Origin: Acridotheres tristis | Lineage: Eukaryota; Chordata; Aves; Passeriformes; Sturnidae | Assembly: GCA_037013685.1 (NCBI GenBank) | Contig: CM072884.1 | Coordinates: 113,943,730-114,007,729 of the forward strand | Length of the DNA: 64,000 nt | Direction: 5' to 3' | Part shown: piece by piece, positions 1 through 12,689 of the stretch | Numbering within the stretch: the stretch's first letter is position 1 | How the letters are laid out: every line of letters starts with the position of its first letter | Translations under genes and position numbers: made by a program | The notes under the pieces: model-generated | What the model was told of the DNA's origin: nothing | Seen by the model: the letters and a program-made list of their open reading frames with translations, nothing else | Database searches by the model: none

Positions 1-1189
1 GAATAGAATAGACCCAACCCACTGTTCACACCAAAATTCAGAGTATTTACAAACACTGCACGTGAGGATCCCTTCACCACCACCCAATTCCACTCCTCTG
101 CTGCACAAACTGGACTTTTCTGGGCTCATTCTACACCAAATCAACAGGATTTTCTTAAAATTCACCCTCTAAGCAAGTGCAACCTTTTAAAATTACCTTG
201 AGATATTTCTCAAGTAATCCAGAGTAACATTTCAGTGTCACCTCACCTCCCACGTGTGAGTGACAAAATTGCATTTCCTTGCTCACCAGAACACTCTGCA
301 AAACTGGGTACACCGTGGGACAATGCAACATTTTCCTCGTTTTTAATATAATTTTGTCGATCTTAAATCATCCAAATGCTTTCACACGTCCAAAATCTGG
401 GATACAGCCTTAGGGCCTCGTTCCACTTCTCTCTCTGCACCTTCCTGACATTTGGCCAAGAAAACAAATTAAAAACGTAGCCAGTCCACGTATGTTCCTA
501 TAAAAACCCTTTATTTCCAGCTTTAAAGAGTGATCAGCTCTTGGCAGCTCTGTAACTTTATTAACTGAAGCTAAATTATGTATTTCAGAGCTGAAAAACA
601 GTGAGCAGCCACCTAAACTGATTTTTCAGCTATTAAAAGTCTGTGTGCACCTACCACGTTCATGGTCACCAAGTTCCAAGCACCTCCATCGCCTTTTTTT
701 TTAAAGTTTGGTGTTATTTATAAAACTTTGACTTTCTTTCCCTGCTGGAGATAGATATTTATTCAAGTCCAAGATAATTCTTCCATTCTTTACCTTCGAA
801 ACGTAATTTATGCAGTTTCATTGTCATCCACGGTGAAGACAACACAGTTCATGCTGAGATTATGAAACTCAAATTAATTTGTTACCACTGCCTAATTTTT
901 CAAGTCCATTCCGTTTAACCCAAGTATGTTTAAAAACTAAGCACTTCCTTCAGTGTCAAAGGGTTTGACAGCAAAACCAACGACAAAAACAAGGCAAAAA
1001 AGCCCAAAAGCACAACATCAGGTCCACCAAACAAAACCTTGAGCACAAAGATCAGGGTAGAGTGATCCGGGGATATTTTATTTCACTTCTGTTTTATAGA
1101 GATCCACCCTGGGCTACGGGATCAGGAATCAAAGAAATCGAGGTAAAATAGCTCTTGGTGTTGAATGTAATTGAATAATGGAATAACTG
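1..1189. other. RCAN1 intron 1 (part), no feature seen
   Basis: AT-rich sequence lying downstream of the RCAN1 exon donor on the minus strand, so it should be the start of RCAN1 intron 1. No exon, tandem array or recognisable retroposon was found in it. Confidence 0.6.
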
Positions 1190-1430
1190 AGGTTGGCAAA
1201 GCCCTCCCAGCCCCTGCAGTCCCAGCTGTGCCCCATGGCCACCTTGGCACCCTGAGTGCCACCTCCAGGTGCCACCTGCAGGGATGGGCACTCCAAAGCT
1301 CCCTGGGCAGCCCCTGCCAAGGCCTGAGCTCCCTTTCCATGGGGAAATTCCTGCTGCTGTCCAAGCTGAGCCTGCCCTGGCCCAGCCTGAGGCCGTTCCC
1401 TCTCCTCCTGTCCCTGTTCCGTGAGCTCGG
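1190..1430 (-). mobile_element. CR1 LINE 3' fragment
   Basis: On the minus strand this reads as the conserved 3' part of a CR1 element: the AGGGGAGGCTCAG-type segment, GCCCAGGGAG and CCATCCCTG blocks seen in the other copies of this window. It abuts the RCAN1 CpG island. Confidence 0.7.
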
Positions 1431-2045
1431 AGCGAGCTCCGCTCATCCCCGCCTCGGCACGGAGCTCCCGGCTCTGGGTCCCGGCAGCACCGAGGGGGCG
1501 GGCGGGGACGCGCAGCCACAGCCTCGCCCCCTCATCGCCCGCGACACTCCCAGAGAACCGCGACAGCCCCGGCCCCGCACACCGCGCTCCCCTCACGGCT
1601 CCCGGCCCGGCTCACCCGGTACGGGCCGTCCTGGAAGACGCGCGGGTCCAGGTTGCAGGCGATGGTAGCGCTGGGCAGGTCCCGCAGCGCTACCGCCTCC
1701 ATCTCTCGGTCAACAAAGCTCCACTCCGCGTCCGTCTCCTCCTCCTCCTCGTCTTCCTCTTCCTCCTCGTCTTCCCCGGGCGGCAGCGGCTGCTGGAGCG
1801 GCGGCTCCTCCATGGCCGGGGGCGAGCGGAGGCGGCCGCGGCGACGTCGTGGAGGCGGCTTCTCCCACCCCCCGCCCGCCATCTTGTTTCCTTAGCCCCC
1901 GCCCCGCAGCAGCCAATCAGGAGCCGCCGTCGCGCCCCCTCGCGCCGTGTCAGCCAATAGGAAGGCGCCGCGGCAACAGGTGGCGGGTGAGGCCGCGGCC
2001 GCCATGTTGGGTGAGGGCAGCGCCGTGAGGGAGAGGCGCCGCTCC
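1420..2045 (-). promoter_or_regulatory. RCAN1: CpG-island promoter of RCAN1
   Basis: GC- and CpG-rich block around the RCAN1 first exon, sharply bounded by AT-rich DNA on the right. Two CCAAT boxes lie at 1913-1917 and 1953-1957, just upstream of the minus-strand gene. A GCCATCTTG motif at 1879-1887, overlapping the upstream ATG, resembles a YY1 site; a second GCCGCCATGTTG-type match lies near 1998-2008. These are visual motif matches only. Confidence 0.6.
1616..1882 (-). CDS. RCAN1: RCAN1 first coding exon (partial gene)
   Basis: Regulator of calcineurin 1 binds the phosphatase calcineurin and modulates NFAT signalling in the cytosol. The minus strand encodes a Pro/Arg/acid-rich leader, then a WSFVDREME segment and DLPSATIAC-LDPRVF, the hallmark of the RCAN1 long-isoform first exon. 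The exon ends in phase 0 with CGG followed by the donor GTGAGC (1611-1615 on the minus strand). Two ATGs fit: 1882 (89 codons, AAG-ATG-G) and 1813 (66 codons, GCC-ATG-G); known family starts are closer in length to the second. A run of about 14 Asp/Glu residues precedes the conserved part and looks longer than in mammals. Later exons (RNA-recognition-like fold, calcineurin-docking motifs) lie beyond the left edge. Family assignment is firm; the start is uncertain. Confidence 0.88.
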
Positions 2046-2049
2046 AACA

Positions 2050-2510
2050 CGCAAAATAAACTATATATACATAAAATATACTATATATACGTAAATTACA
2101 CTATATATACTAGCTATACTGTATATGTCGTATGTATTGTATATATAATACTCGTACGTACGGTATATAATGTCCTATAGATGAAAATGTATCGTCTATA
2201 ATACACCGTATCTATCCCCTATAGTGTGTGTACTGCGTATATAGTAGTTTTATCCGTTATATATAATGTACGATATGTAAAAATATCGTGTTTATAATAT
2301 TCTGTGTATTTATGTGGTGTATATCTAATATACAGTAGGTAGAATATAAAAAGGTGTTTTATGTAACAATATACTGTGTGTATATGTAGGAATATATAAT
2401 AGACTATATAATAAAATATACTGTATATATAATACTTATAAAATATGCTTAGCTTAATAACATACTGTATATGTACATATATAAATTACTATATATATTA
2501 TTGCTAGAGA
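2050..2510. repeat. TATATAC-rich AT microsatellite
   Basis: Degenerate CTATATATAC and related TA-rich words fill this stretch directly upstream of the RCAN1 CpG island. No coding potential. Confidence 0.75.
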
Positions 2511-3985
2511 GAGAAAAACATGAACTCCATGTCCCATCCCTGGAAGTGTTCAAGGCCAGGTTGGGTGGAGCTTGGAACAACCTGGTCTATAATATAAATA
2601 CCAAACATTTATCTAAAAATACCAGATGAATATAAAAATTCCTTGCTCAACGAGTCAGCTGAAAATTGCCACTGTGTGTGTCGAAATTCTCTTATCTGCC
2701 TTTCAGGACAAGCTGATCCACCCTTGGTGTTCTGCAAATGTGCTTGGCTGATTTTCTGACCAAAGCTGAAACAAATATTTTTATCATCTATTTATTATAT
2801 TTTTAATATTTGATTGTGTACGCGCCTGTAGCCATATAAAATATTTTCTGTAATATTGTGCTGATATTTATATATTTCTTTTTATACATATGTGGCATCA
2901 CTTTCCAGGGGAAGGCCCAGGAAGGAGCTTCAAAGGTCACAGAGGTTTTTTTTATGAAGTTGTTGTGACATTCACACATCTCCAAACGTCCCACACCGAA
3001 TTCCTTCTGACTTTAATCAGTTTGGAACCATTTAAGTCTTTTTCAGAGGGATAAGCAAAATACAGGATGTTTTTGTGCTCATTTGTGCTAAGTGACATAA
3101 ATCTTCATGTTCTCAGATCCAGACAAATGGTCTCTTAAAAGAAAAGTGCAAGCCCAAAGCTTTTAATGCTAAATCCAGCCAAATTAAAGTCATTTTAAAT
3201 AAAATTATTTCATTTGAGAATGTCTTGAGCTGTTTCCTGCCAGGGCTGGTGACACTTTCCTCTCTGAGGAGATTCTCTGCATCAGCAGCTCCAACTCCCT
3301 GTAGAAATTCCACCTGAGGAATCCAAATGGAAATCTGCTGTTCCACAAAATTTTAAAAATCCAGAAGCAAAAGCTGCCAGCAATGAATTCCTGTCACTGC
3401 AGCCTGGTAGGAAAAAAAACCACTGGGAAATATTCACTGCCCACTGCTGCTAACGGCACAAGCTGGTTATTGCAATCCAGGTGTCAGATCTGAAGGGGAA
3501 AAGACGTTATTAATTCTATTTTATGTAATTAATTGAGGCTAAAGGTCAGCAGAGATCATGCTCAGCAAGGCTGCAGAGCCAAAGGACCTGTCTGCCCTAA
3601 GAGCTTCAAAGTTTTAGGCATTAATTCAGTTCACAGACGTCGGAAAAACAAAATAAATAAAGCGGAATCTCCCTAATCTGAGGATTTCATTGCTCATCCT
3701 CTCTCCCCGCACAGGGAGGGACGGCAGCAGCTCCTTGTGACTGCAAGAGGCGGCGACACCGGAGGAAAAAACGGATTTTTCCCCAAAGTTTGGGGCCGAT
3801 CGTTGCCGGTAAGTGAGGGGGATTGAGGCCAATGATTGAGGCGCAGGAAAAGCTGAAGGGAACGGAGCAGGGAAATGTTCCCAGCACCGGCACCGCCATC
3901 CAGCGGCGCCCGGACACCTCCGGGGGCTCCCTGCGATCTGCCCCCAGAAACCGCCTTCCTCAAGGGAAATGGGGCCCAATGGCAT
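2511..3985. other. Intergenic, nothing recognised
   Basis: Mixed-composition DNA. A short match to a CR1 3' segment is visible near 2530-2585; otherwise no gene, array or retroposon is apparent. Confidence 0.5.
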
Positions 3986-3994
3986 CAAAAATAG

Positions 3995-4790
3995 GATAGA
4001 CTAGACTAGACTAGACTAGACTAGACTAGACTAGACTAGACTAGACTAGAATAGAATAGAATAACAAAATAAAATAGAATAGCATAAAATAGAATAGCAT
4101 AGAATGGAATAGCATAGAATAGAATAGCATAGAATAGAATAACAAAATAAGATAAAATAGCATAAAATAAAATAGCATAAAATAGAATAGAATAGAAAAA
4201 CAAAATAAAATAAAATAGCATAGAATAGAATAACAAAATAAAATAGAATAGCATAGAATAGAATAACAAAATAAAATAGAATAGCATAAAATAGAATAGC
4301 ATAGAATAGAATAGCATAGAATAGCATAGAATAGAATAACAAAATAAGATAAAATAGCATAAAATAAAATAGCATAAAATAGAATAGAATAGAAAAACAA
4401 AATAAAATAGCATGAAATAGAATAGAATAGAAAAACAAAATAAAATAAAATAGCATAGAATAGAATAGAATAAAATAACAAAATAAAATAGAATAGCATA
4501 AAATAGAATAGCATAGAATAGCATAGAATAGAATAGAATAACATAATAAGATAAAATAGCATAAAATAAAATAGCATAAAAGAGAATAGAATAGAAAAAC
4601 AAAATAAAATAAAATAGCATAAAATAGAATAGAATAAAATAGAATAAAATAAAACAGAATAGAATAGAATAGAATAAAACAGAATAAGATAGAATAAAAT
4701 TTAATAATAAAATTTAATAGAATAAAATAGAATAAAATAAAATAACATAAAATAGAATAAAATAGAATAAAAAATAAAATAAAATAAAAC
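3995..4790. repeat. TAGAC/TAGAA/TAGCA pentanucleotide array
   Basis: Starts with about ten TAGAC units (to about 4045), then changes to long mixtures of ATAGA, ATAGC and ATAAA five-base units. Stop-free minus-strand frames rich in Leu, Phe and Tyr are by-products of the repeat. Confidence 0.95.
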
Positions 4791-4825
4791 TATTGGTTCT
4801 AACTAAATGGAGAAAGAACAAACAT

Positions 4826-5040
4826 CACAGAATCCCAGAATTATCAGGGTGGGAAGAGACCTTTAGGATCACCCAGCACACCCCAGACCCTGTCCCCAAG
4901 GGCCACCTCCAGGGACAGTGACAGTGACTCCACCACCTCCCTGGGCAGCTCATTCCAATGCCTGACCCCTCTTTCCAGGGATTTTTTTTTTTTTTCTAAA
5001 ATCCAGTCTGAACCTTTAGGTTGTGCTGCCACAGACATTT
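4826..5040 (-). mobile_element. CR1 LINE 3' fragment
   Basis: Reads CACAGAATCCCAGAATTATC, then GGGAAGAGACCT, CACCTCC, CCTGGGCAG and ATTCCAATGCCTGA. These are the standard blocks of an inverted CR1 3' end. A poly-T run sits inside at 4981-4995. Confidence 0.85.
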
Positions 5041-5840
5041 ACCTTGAAGAGCCAAAGTCACGAGATATTTTCAGCCAATACAGCTGGAAATAGTGAATAG
5101 AAATGGTGAATTCCTTGGATGCTGTTGACAAAAACACCAGCAAATATTAAAAAGTGATCTATTAAAAAACAACAACAGCAACACCAAAGAAACCTGTGCT
5201 GTTTTAAGATGAACATTTTCTTGGGGAGAGGTTTGGACCTGGTATGAAACCACTTTTAGCAACTTTAAGAGAAAAAAATAAACACTCCTGAGAATGTTTT
5301 CAGGGCAGGATCTGCTCAGCTGAGCAAAAAGAATAGTGAGGAGAGGTTCCAGCTGAACCTGGAGCACTGGCAGAGTTTGTCACAGAACAAGAACAAATGG
5401 TCCCAGTGGTTGGACAGATTTAAACAAGAAATAAAACATTACTTTAACAACATTTGACATCAGAATCAACTGTTACATGAGACTGGGGATTTCCTTTCTG
5501 TCTCTTTTCTTTTCCTCAAAGCAAGGTAAATTAAATTATTGAGATGTTGGGTACTTTATTGTAAACTCACTTTGAATGTCTGGCCTGTGCTGGAGAGGCT
5601 CAGACCTCTGTCTGTCTGTGGGAGACTCTTAAGGGGAACAATCTGAGAGAAATAAGCCCAGAAAAGCACTTCCAAAAGGTAAATGGGAGACTTTGCTGAA
5701 TGGGATTTTTAGTGAAACATCCCAGGAAATGAGAGATGCTGCAAACAGGAGGCAAAGCCCTTTGGGCAGCCTGTGAAGGAGCCACGGACTGGAAAGGTCA
5801 AAATGCACTTGGGAAAAGCAGGAGTTATCCCAGGGCAGGG
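5041..5840. other. Intergenic, nothing recognised
   Basis: No gene, tandem array or retroposon could be recognised here. Confidence 0.45.
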
Positions 5841-5844
5841 GAGA

Positions 5845-6640
5845 ATCACAGATCATGGAATGGTTGGGGTTGGGAGGGACCTTAAAAATCATCCAGATCC
5901 GTGGGCAGGGACACCTCCCACTGTCCCAGGCTGCTCCAACCTGGAATTGAACATTCCAGGGATCCAGGGGCAGCCACAGCAAATCTGGGAATTCCATCCC
6001 AGGGAACAATTCCTTCCTAATATCCAATACAAGCCTTCCTTCTGGCAGTTTGAGGCCATCCCCTGGGTGCTGTCCCTCCATTCCCTGGGTGCTGTCCCTG
6101 CATCCCCTGGGTGCTGTCCCTCCATTCCCTGGGTGCTGTCCCTCCATTCCCTGGGTGCTGTCCCTCCATTCCCTGGGTGCTGTCCCTCCATCCCCTGGGT
6201 GCTGTCCCTCCATTCCCTGGGTGCTGTCCCTCCATTCCCTGGGTGCTGTCCCTCCATCCCTTGGCAATTGTCTCTCTCCATGGTTCCTGCAGCTCCTTCA
6301 GGCCCTGCAAGGCCACCCTGAGCTCAGCCCAAAGCTTCTCCTCTCCAGGCTGAACAATCCCAGCTGTGCCAGCCTTTCCTCCCAGCAGAGCTGCTCCATC
6401 CCTCTGCTCATCCTGCTGCCTCCTCTGGGCTCTCTGCAGCAGCTCCAGCTCCTCCCCGAGCTGGGACAGGGCTGGATGCAGGATCCAGGTGGGGTCACAC
6501 CTGAGGGAGCACAGGGACACAATCCCAATCCCTTTGCTGATCCCACACTGGGCACGGGGGGCTCTGGGCTGGGGCAGGTCCAGCTCTCCCAGGGCTGCTC
6601 CATCTGCTCATCCCAGCCTGGATTCATCCCCTGACTCAGG
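5845..6640 (-). mobile_element. CR1 LINE 3' region with internal minisatellite
   Basis: Longer CR1 copy on the minus strand. The tail (AATCACAGATCATGGAATGG, TTGGGAGGGACCTTAAAAAT) is at the left, and the more internal part (CCTCTCCAGGCTGAACAATC, CAGCAGCTCCAGCTCC) is at the right. A 22-base unit is tandemly amplified inside it at 6058-6262. Confidence 0.85.
6058..6262. repeat. 22-bp minisatellite inside CR1
   Basis: About nine copies of a 22-base unit containing CCCTGGGTGCTGTCCCTCC. The same unit is amplified at the equivalent place of another CR1 copy at 16076-16325. Confidence 0.9.
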
Positions 6641-7081
6641 AGCTGCACTTGGCCTTGTTAAACCTCCTGAGATTCCCACATCCCTTGGGAGAGCTTGTCC
6701 CTGTCCCTGTGCCTGTCCCCATCCTCCAGCAATGTCACCACAACCCTCCCCTCGGGGCTGGCCCAGCCCATGAAAACGGCAGAGAATTTCCATTTCACTT
6801 TTCTCCATCTATCCCCCACACTGCCTGCAAATCAATTTTCTACAAGAATCCCAAATCCTGCCTTGGCCAAACCAAACCAGAGGTGAGGCTGAAGCATTTC
6901 CAGACGGTTTTGCCTTTCCAGTGGTGCCACACAACCTTTTCTGTGCTGAAAAACACCACCTGGACATTTATTTATTGAGTGATGCTCTATTTTCCCTCAC
7001 CTGTTTCATATCCCAAAGTTTTGGCTCCTCCAGTCAACGCCCTAAACTTGAAAAGGCCAAAAAAAAAAAGCCACTTCTAAT

Positions 7082-7619
7082 TGTTATAAATGAGAGACAA
7101 AAGTCTCAATATTCAGCAAAATTTAGATTGCTTTATTTGATATAGAAGGAGCAAGCACTGCTGGGGAACGTGAGGGGTCACTGCCCACTCCACGCTCCAC
7201 CCAACCTTGGTTTGCAGCCTCTTCTTAGACTGTGGATCCTTGTTGTTCACAAATTCACAAAGCCTTTGGGTGATAATCAGTCACAGATTGCCACCCAGTC
7301 CTTGTAGATAAGCACCAGAGAAGTTCTGTGAGTCTGGTTTTTGGGATAGGCAGTATTGATTAGACAAAGGCAGGAAGGGCTTTTTGGGAAATCCGATTTT
7401 GCAAGCTGGGAGCTGATACAACTTATTTGGAAAACATAACATAATATAATGTAACATAATACAACATAATATAACATAACAAGGTGATTTTAAACAGAAT
7501 TATTTAATCATATAATTTCCTTTATTTAGTGTCCATGCTTCACTTCAGAGCTTAGTATTCTGGTTTATACAAACCCCAATGCTTTTGTGATTAACACCAA
7601 TCTTTTATCAATTATCACA
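7082..7619 (-). mobile_element. Solo LTR, family A copy 1
   Basis: 538 bp element, near-identical to copies at 48732 and 59007. On the minus strand it begins TGTGATAA and ends TTATAACA (imperfect TG...CA inverted ends), with AATAAA about 50-60 bases before its 3' end. It is flanked by TAAT at 7078-7081 and 7620-7623, a 4-base target-site duplication. No internal retroviral genes adjoin it, so it is a solo LTR. Family name not determined. Confidence 0.85.
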
Positions 7620-7623
7620 TAAT

Positions 7624-8570
7624 GAAAGCTGGAACTAAAACACCATTAAACAAAACCAGCACGGTGGCGTTTGTTTTTTTTCCCTGCTGTGTTTTTGGCA
7701 GGAGGCTGAACGTGCTGGGAGAGGCAGAAGACACAGAGTTCCTGTCCCTGCTGCAGCTCAGTGGTTCTGCTCGCTGCTTTCAGCACCATCTCCTCTCCCC
7801 CAGCTCCTCCTGCCCTTTCCCGTTCCCGGGGAGCAGCTCTGCAATTCCTCTCCCTCTGTTCCCACTGTCGGGACACGCTGCACTCCCCGAGGGCGCTGCC
7901 ACCCTTGGATGCCACCCCACATCTCCAGGATCCCTTTTCATGCCAGGTTACCCCGCTCCTCCTCCCCATTTTCCAACTCTGTGGAGGGAGCAGAAAACAC
8001 AGAAGAAAGTTTCCCTGCACCCTCAGAACAAGCTCCTTGGAAAATCATGGCTTAGAGATAAGAAATGGCTGTGAAATGATGAATACAAAAGGAATTTAGC
8101 TTCCCCCCTTTGGAAGACCCTCTTATCTATCTTCAATATTAGTGGTTCATTTTCTTTTAGTATCCACAGCCAGCTTTGAATGTAAAATCCCTCAGGGATT
8201 GGTCAGAAAGTAGAATTCTCTGGGTAATTGGTGCAAAATTTAAAACCCTCCAAAGACATAAAACCCCTGTAAAACAATAGCCGTGGGTATGTGCAGACAG
8301 GATGCCTTCACAGAATAAACCATGGATTTGTGCCTCTCTGCATGTGCTGGTCTCTTTTCCCCGCTGCTCTGAGAGCTCTGAGAGCCAAAATTCCATCTGG
8401 GCAAGGCTGGGGAATTTGCTCCATCACTGAGAGCTGTGAAAGCAGCTCAGGGATCCCAAAGGGACCCCAAAAACCCCACCAGGGACACAACTCTGCCCCA
8501 GTAAATCGGCTCCTAAATGAGGTAGGAGGGAGAAAGAACAGCAGAGTTAAAATCATCTCTCTTTTTTCTT
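7624..8570. other. Intergenic, nothing recognised
   Basis: Pyrimidine-rich patches around 7780-7980, but no conserved protein, array or known repeat could be recognised. Confidence 0.4.
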
Positions 8571-8796
8571 TATTTTCTTTTTTTTTTTTCATTTATTTCA
8601 GCAATCAGTAACAGCCCCGGTTACTGATTTACAGCAGGGCTCGGTCACGAGTGCTGTGGAACAAACGGGTTTGTCTGGCAGAGCTGCTGAAAGGAAATAA
8701 TAAAAATAAATGTTACAACATTTCCATGAAATCTCTGTCAAAGATGTTAGGAGAAAGAGGAAGGTTGGGATCCTAGTGCTGGGAAAAGGAAAAAAA

Positions 8797-9290
8797 CAGG
8801 AAAGGAAAGGAAAGGAAAGGAAAGGAAAGGAAAGGAAAGGAAAGGAAAGGAAAGGAAAGGAAAGGAAAGGAAAGGAAAGGAAAGGAAAGGAAAGGAAAGG
8901 AAAGGAAAGGAAAGGAAAGGAAAGGAAAGGAAAGGAAAGGAAAGGAAAGGAAAGGAAAGGAAAGGAAAGGAAAGGAAAGGAAAGGAAAGGAAAGGAAAGG
9001 AAAGGAAAGGAAAATGAAAAAAAGGAAAATGAAAAAAAAGGAAAACTAAAAAGAAAGGAAAAGACAAAAAAAGACAAGAAAAAGATAGAAAGGGAAAGGA
9101 AAAGAAAAAGAAAAAGGTGAAAGAAATAGAAAAAAGGAAAAGGAAAGAAAAAGAGAAACAAAAAGGGAAAGAAAAAGAGAAACAAAAAGGAACAGAAAGA
9201 AAAAATTATGAAAAGAAAATTAAAAAGGAAAAAATAAAAAATAAAAAGAAAGAGAGAAGGGGAAAAAAAAGAAGGGATTGTGGCATAAAC
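8797..9290. repeat. GGAAA pentanucleotide and purine tract
   Basis: Almost pure AAAGG units at 8797-9011 (over 40 copies), then a degenerate A/G tract to about 9290. The whole strand segment is nearly all purine. Confidence 0.95.
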
Positions 9291-9299
9291 TGCATGAAA

Positions 9300-10700
9300 A
9301 TAAAATGGGCATTATGAAAAAGACAAATTCTCATTGCACCTCCTGATTGCACATGTAACATACTCCTATATCAGCAACTCGAATATTTCTAGTGCTGCTC
9401 TGAAATATTCCGGGTTTTATTTCCAAAATCCGTAATTGTCACAAACTCACTGAGGTGGGAAAATCTTTCAGGATGATCCAGCCCCGCGGTCACCCCTGCA
9501 CCACGCCCCAAAAAAATTCGTATTAAACTTCAAAGTTCCCTGAGTTTTGCAGAGAAGAACTGGAATAAAAGCTAAGATCAAGTGAAAATGGCACAGAACG
9601 GGGGGGGGAAATTAAAAGCTGTGAAAGATGAAATGAAATTTAAAACAAGAGTATAAAAAAAAAAATTTAGTTGTGATTAGGGGTTATATCCAAAGAAATT
9701 ATTTCAAGAAGCAACAAGCACAATAAACCAAGAAACATTTAAAATAAAGGAGAGTTTGATGTAGTAGGCGTTAAAATAATAGAGTTCAAGACAATCTGGA
9801 CACTTTATTTAAAGTGAAAAAAAAAATCTCTGGGAGCTTCCAAAAGCTTTGAGTCATTTCCAAGCTCGCAGTCAATGGATCTAATTAAGGCTCATTATCG
9901 AATTCTGTAGAGCAAATGTGAGAAAAGCAGCGTTTCTAACCCGGAAAACATTGAGCACCGAGTTTATTTCTTTAATTCAGGGCACCGAGTTTATTTCTTT
10001 AATTCAGGGCACCGAGTTTATTTCTTTAATTCAGAGTGTGAAGTTGTCTCGAGCACTGGGCAGAGGGCTCAGGGTGGGATTGAAGTTTTATTTTGAATTT
10101 TTTTTTTTTTTTTTTTTTTTTTGCCTGGTGCAGGTGAAATCCAGCCGGAGTTGGGGTGGTTTTCCACACTCAGCTCCCGAATTCCAGGAGCAGAGGGAGG
10201 AGGAGGAGATGGCAAGAATGAAATCCCAATTCTTTAATCAGCCCCTTGCAAAGGTTCTTATCTTGAAACACCTCGGTGATCTGCCAGAGCAGAGCAAGGG
10301 GGGATTTTAAATAAAGGGATTTTTTTTCCTATTTAAAGGGAGAAGGAGAGCTCAGGAAAAGGCTCTGGAAGTGATGGAGAGATGGGAATTCAGCGCTGGG
10401 AGCTCAACTGGGATTTCCCAAGCAGAATCAAAATCCTGGAGTTGTCCAAAAGGAGCCGAGACGAGATTCCAGGGCATTCACCAGGACTCTGCTGCTTCCC
10501 AGTTAATTCCAAACCACGATTTGATTGAATTAGACTAAAAAAAAAATATATATATATCATGTGTGTTTGTTACTTTGCCTGCTTTGTTATTCTATTGCTT
10601 CATTAGGATAGTGCTGCTTAACCAAAATAAAAGGAAAATCAAATTTTCTTTTCGATAATGAGCAGGTTTAAAGTAGTTAAATATAGCCAAAATTACAGAG
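9300..10700. other. Intergenic with short simple repeats
   Basis: Contains three tandem copies of a 27-base unit at 9952-10033 (GCACCGAGTTTATTTC core) and a T run at about 10098-10122. No gene recognised. Confidence 0.6.
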
Positions 10701-10715
10701 GTTTGGTGTCTGTTG

Positions 10716-10718
10716 TTA

Positions 10719-10770
<52 letters not shown>

Positions 10771-10771
10771 T
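10716..10771. repeat. TTA trinucleotide array
   Basis: About 18 TTA units. The Asn or Leu runs in translated frames are artefacts of it. Confidence 0.95.
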
Positions 10772-10935
10772 AAGCTTTGTTGCTGTTTTTTCCCTGCTTT
10801 TTTAACATACTCTGGAATGATTCGTTCAGAATTTAAATCCGAGCCGTTCCAGTCCCTGTGGGATGCTGGGAATTCAGGAATTGAATAAAAAACAGAAGGA
10901 AGAGAAGGACCGGTGGGATACAGCATGAAGGAGCA

Positions 10936-10985
10936 TCTCCTCTTCCTCCTCCTCCTTCTCCTCCTCCTCCTCCTCCTCCTCCTTG
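10936..10985. repeat. TCC trinucleotide array
   Basis: Imperfect run of CTC/TCC triplets, about 50 bases. Confidence 0.9.
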
Positions 10986-11641
10986 TCCAGCCTCACTTTT
11001 GAGGTTTTTTTTTTTAATTTCTGTGTTTCCCAGGCCAGCAGCCGGAGCTCCCCCTGTGCCCTGCACGTTCCTGGGAAGGGCCGGGATTGCCCCCGGTCCC
11101 CTCAGCACAGATGGCATTTCCACCAGGGCATCCCTCCCTCTTCTTTTTTTCTTTCAGCACCCTCCCAGCCACCAAATGATGGAATTTCACACCGACTTCC
11201 CGACAGAAAATTCAAGAACTCGGAACAAACGTAGCAAACATCCATGTATTCTGAAAGCAGTAAAAAATTCGAGTCGTCCAATGCAATTTTTTCACTTGCA
11301 ACTTTGTCTTTCCCACAGTTAAAATAACATTTTAAATAGGATATTGAACTGGTTTATATGCAAACACGGGGGGTCGGGGTTCTTTTTTTCCATCTCAAAA
11401 GGTATGAATATATAAATATTGATAACATTGTGTTAATATTCTTGCGTAGGTAATTTTTTATAGAAGGGATTCGTGGAAATTTTATACCACAAGTAATTCT
11501 TATCTGCAGCCGGGGGGGTTGGACCTGTCTGTGTTTACCCTGACAAATCCCTCCCCCCATCCCATGCTGGGGAACCCAATTAAATTCCACCTCATTTCTG
11601 GAGAAAAAAAAAAAAAAGAATTTTTTTCTTTACCTCTGGCT

Positions 11642-11643
<2 letters not shown>

Positions 11644-11677
<34 letters not shown>
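11644..11677. repeat. Poly-A tract
   Basis: A run of more than 30 A, with a shorter A run at 11603-11617. Confidence 0.9.
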
Positions 11678-11679
<2 letters not shown>

Positions 11680-11680
<1 letters not shown>

Positions 11681-12689
11681 CAACTTTGGTGTGCAGTCGG
11701 GAAGGAAAAGAACAATAATCGCAGTGAGTCCAGCCTAATTAACAACCCCCGGGGATCAAAGTTGTCCCCACCAGACTGCGAGAGGATCTTCGGTTGTGGC
11801 TAAAGTCTGACATCTGCGAGCGTTAATTAATTAATTACTACCTGCACTCATCCTTTAATAAAGAAGGTGTGAGCTAATCCTTCCCGAGGCCGAGCTCCGA
11901 AAATCGAATTTATTAGCCAAGGGCTGTTCTAGAAGCAGATGGGCTGTAAAGAGCTTGAGGAACAGGGGGAGTGTGGAGAGATTAATTGTTAAGTAATTGA
12001 GTGATGAGTGCGGGGAGTTCGGAACAAGAAATCCAGACCTTCGGGATCCCCTCTGGGACGGGTCTGAGTTTAACATTTAACATCCCCAAAATTCCTTTGG
12101 GAAACCGAGGAGTGCCAAAGGAACCTCGTCACCCGTCCCCGGCTCTCTGTGTTCCTGCTCGCCCGCCCTGCCCCGGTGCCCTCACATGGCTCAGTTCCAG
12201 CAAAATGACAAAAAATCTCCTTTCCTGTGCTCCTCCAGCACAGCGAGGTCTGTAACAAATTATTCCTGTTGCGATTGGATCAAAAACTCCGCCTGAAATT
12301 TGTGTCCTACAAAGAGAATTAACCACGGGGCTGTGGGGGCTCTTAGTCCTGAGCTCTGTCTTTGTAAGGCTCCCGTGAATATTTAAAGAGCTAATCTTTT
12401 GTTAGGCTTAAACACCGACCAGCAGGCACCGGTTAGCACTGAAAGGGATTTTTGTTGGCTTTTGTTAGCGGTCAGGGACTGGTTATCACTCAGAGGGTTT
12501 GGTTTTTGTTGGCCTTGAAATCCTCACCTTGTGAGAATCGAAAGCAGGGAACGGGTAAATAAAGGGAAATAGGATGGAGGTGTTAATGGATAAACAGGCA
12601 GGCAGCTCTGCTGTGCCTCCACCCCATGGGCAGGACACAAATCCCGGGTCAAACTGGAAACCTGAGCAAAAACTGACCCCGACCCAAAG
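11680..12689. other. Intergenic, nothing recognised
   Basis: Non-repetitive DNA before the large minisatellite. No coding or repeat family could be recognised. Confidence 0.4.

Noticed and set aside
4036..4620. Leu/Phe/Tyr-rich membrane-protein-like frames on the minus strand
   Set aside because: Translation of TAGAA/TAGCA pentanucleotide repeats.
3988..9300. Possible CRISPR-like regular repeats
   Set aside because: The repeats are uninterrupted tandem units without unique spacers, in a vertebrate genome.
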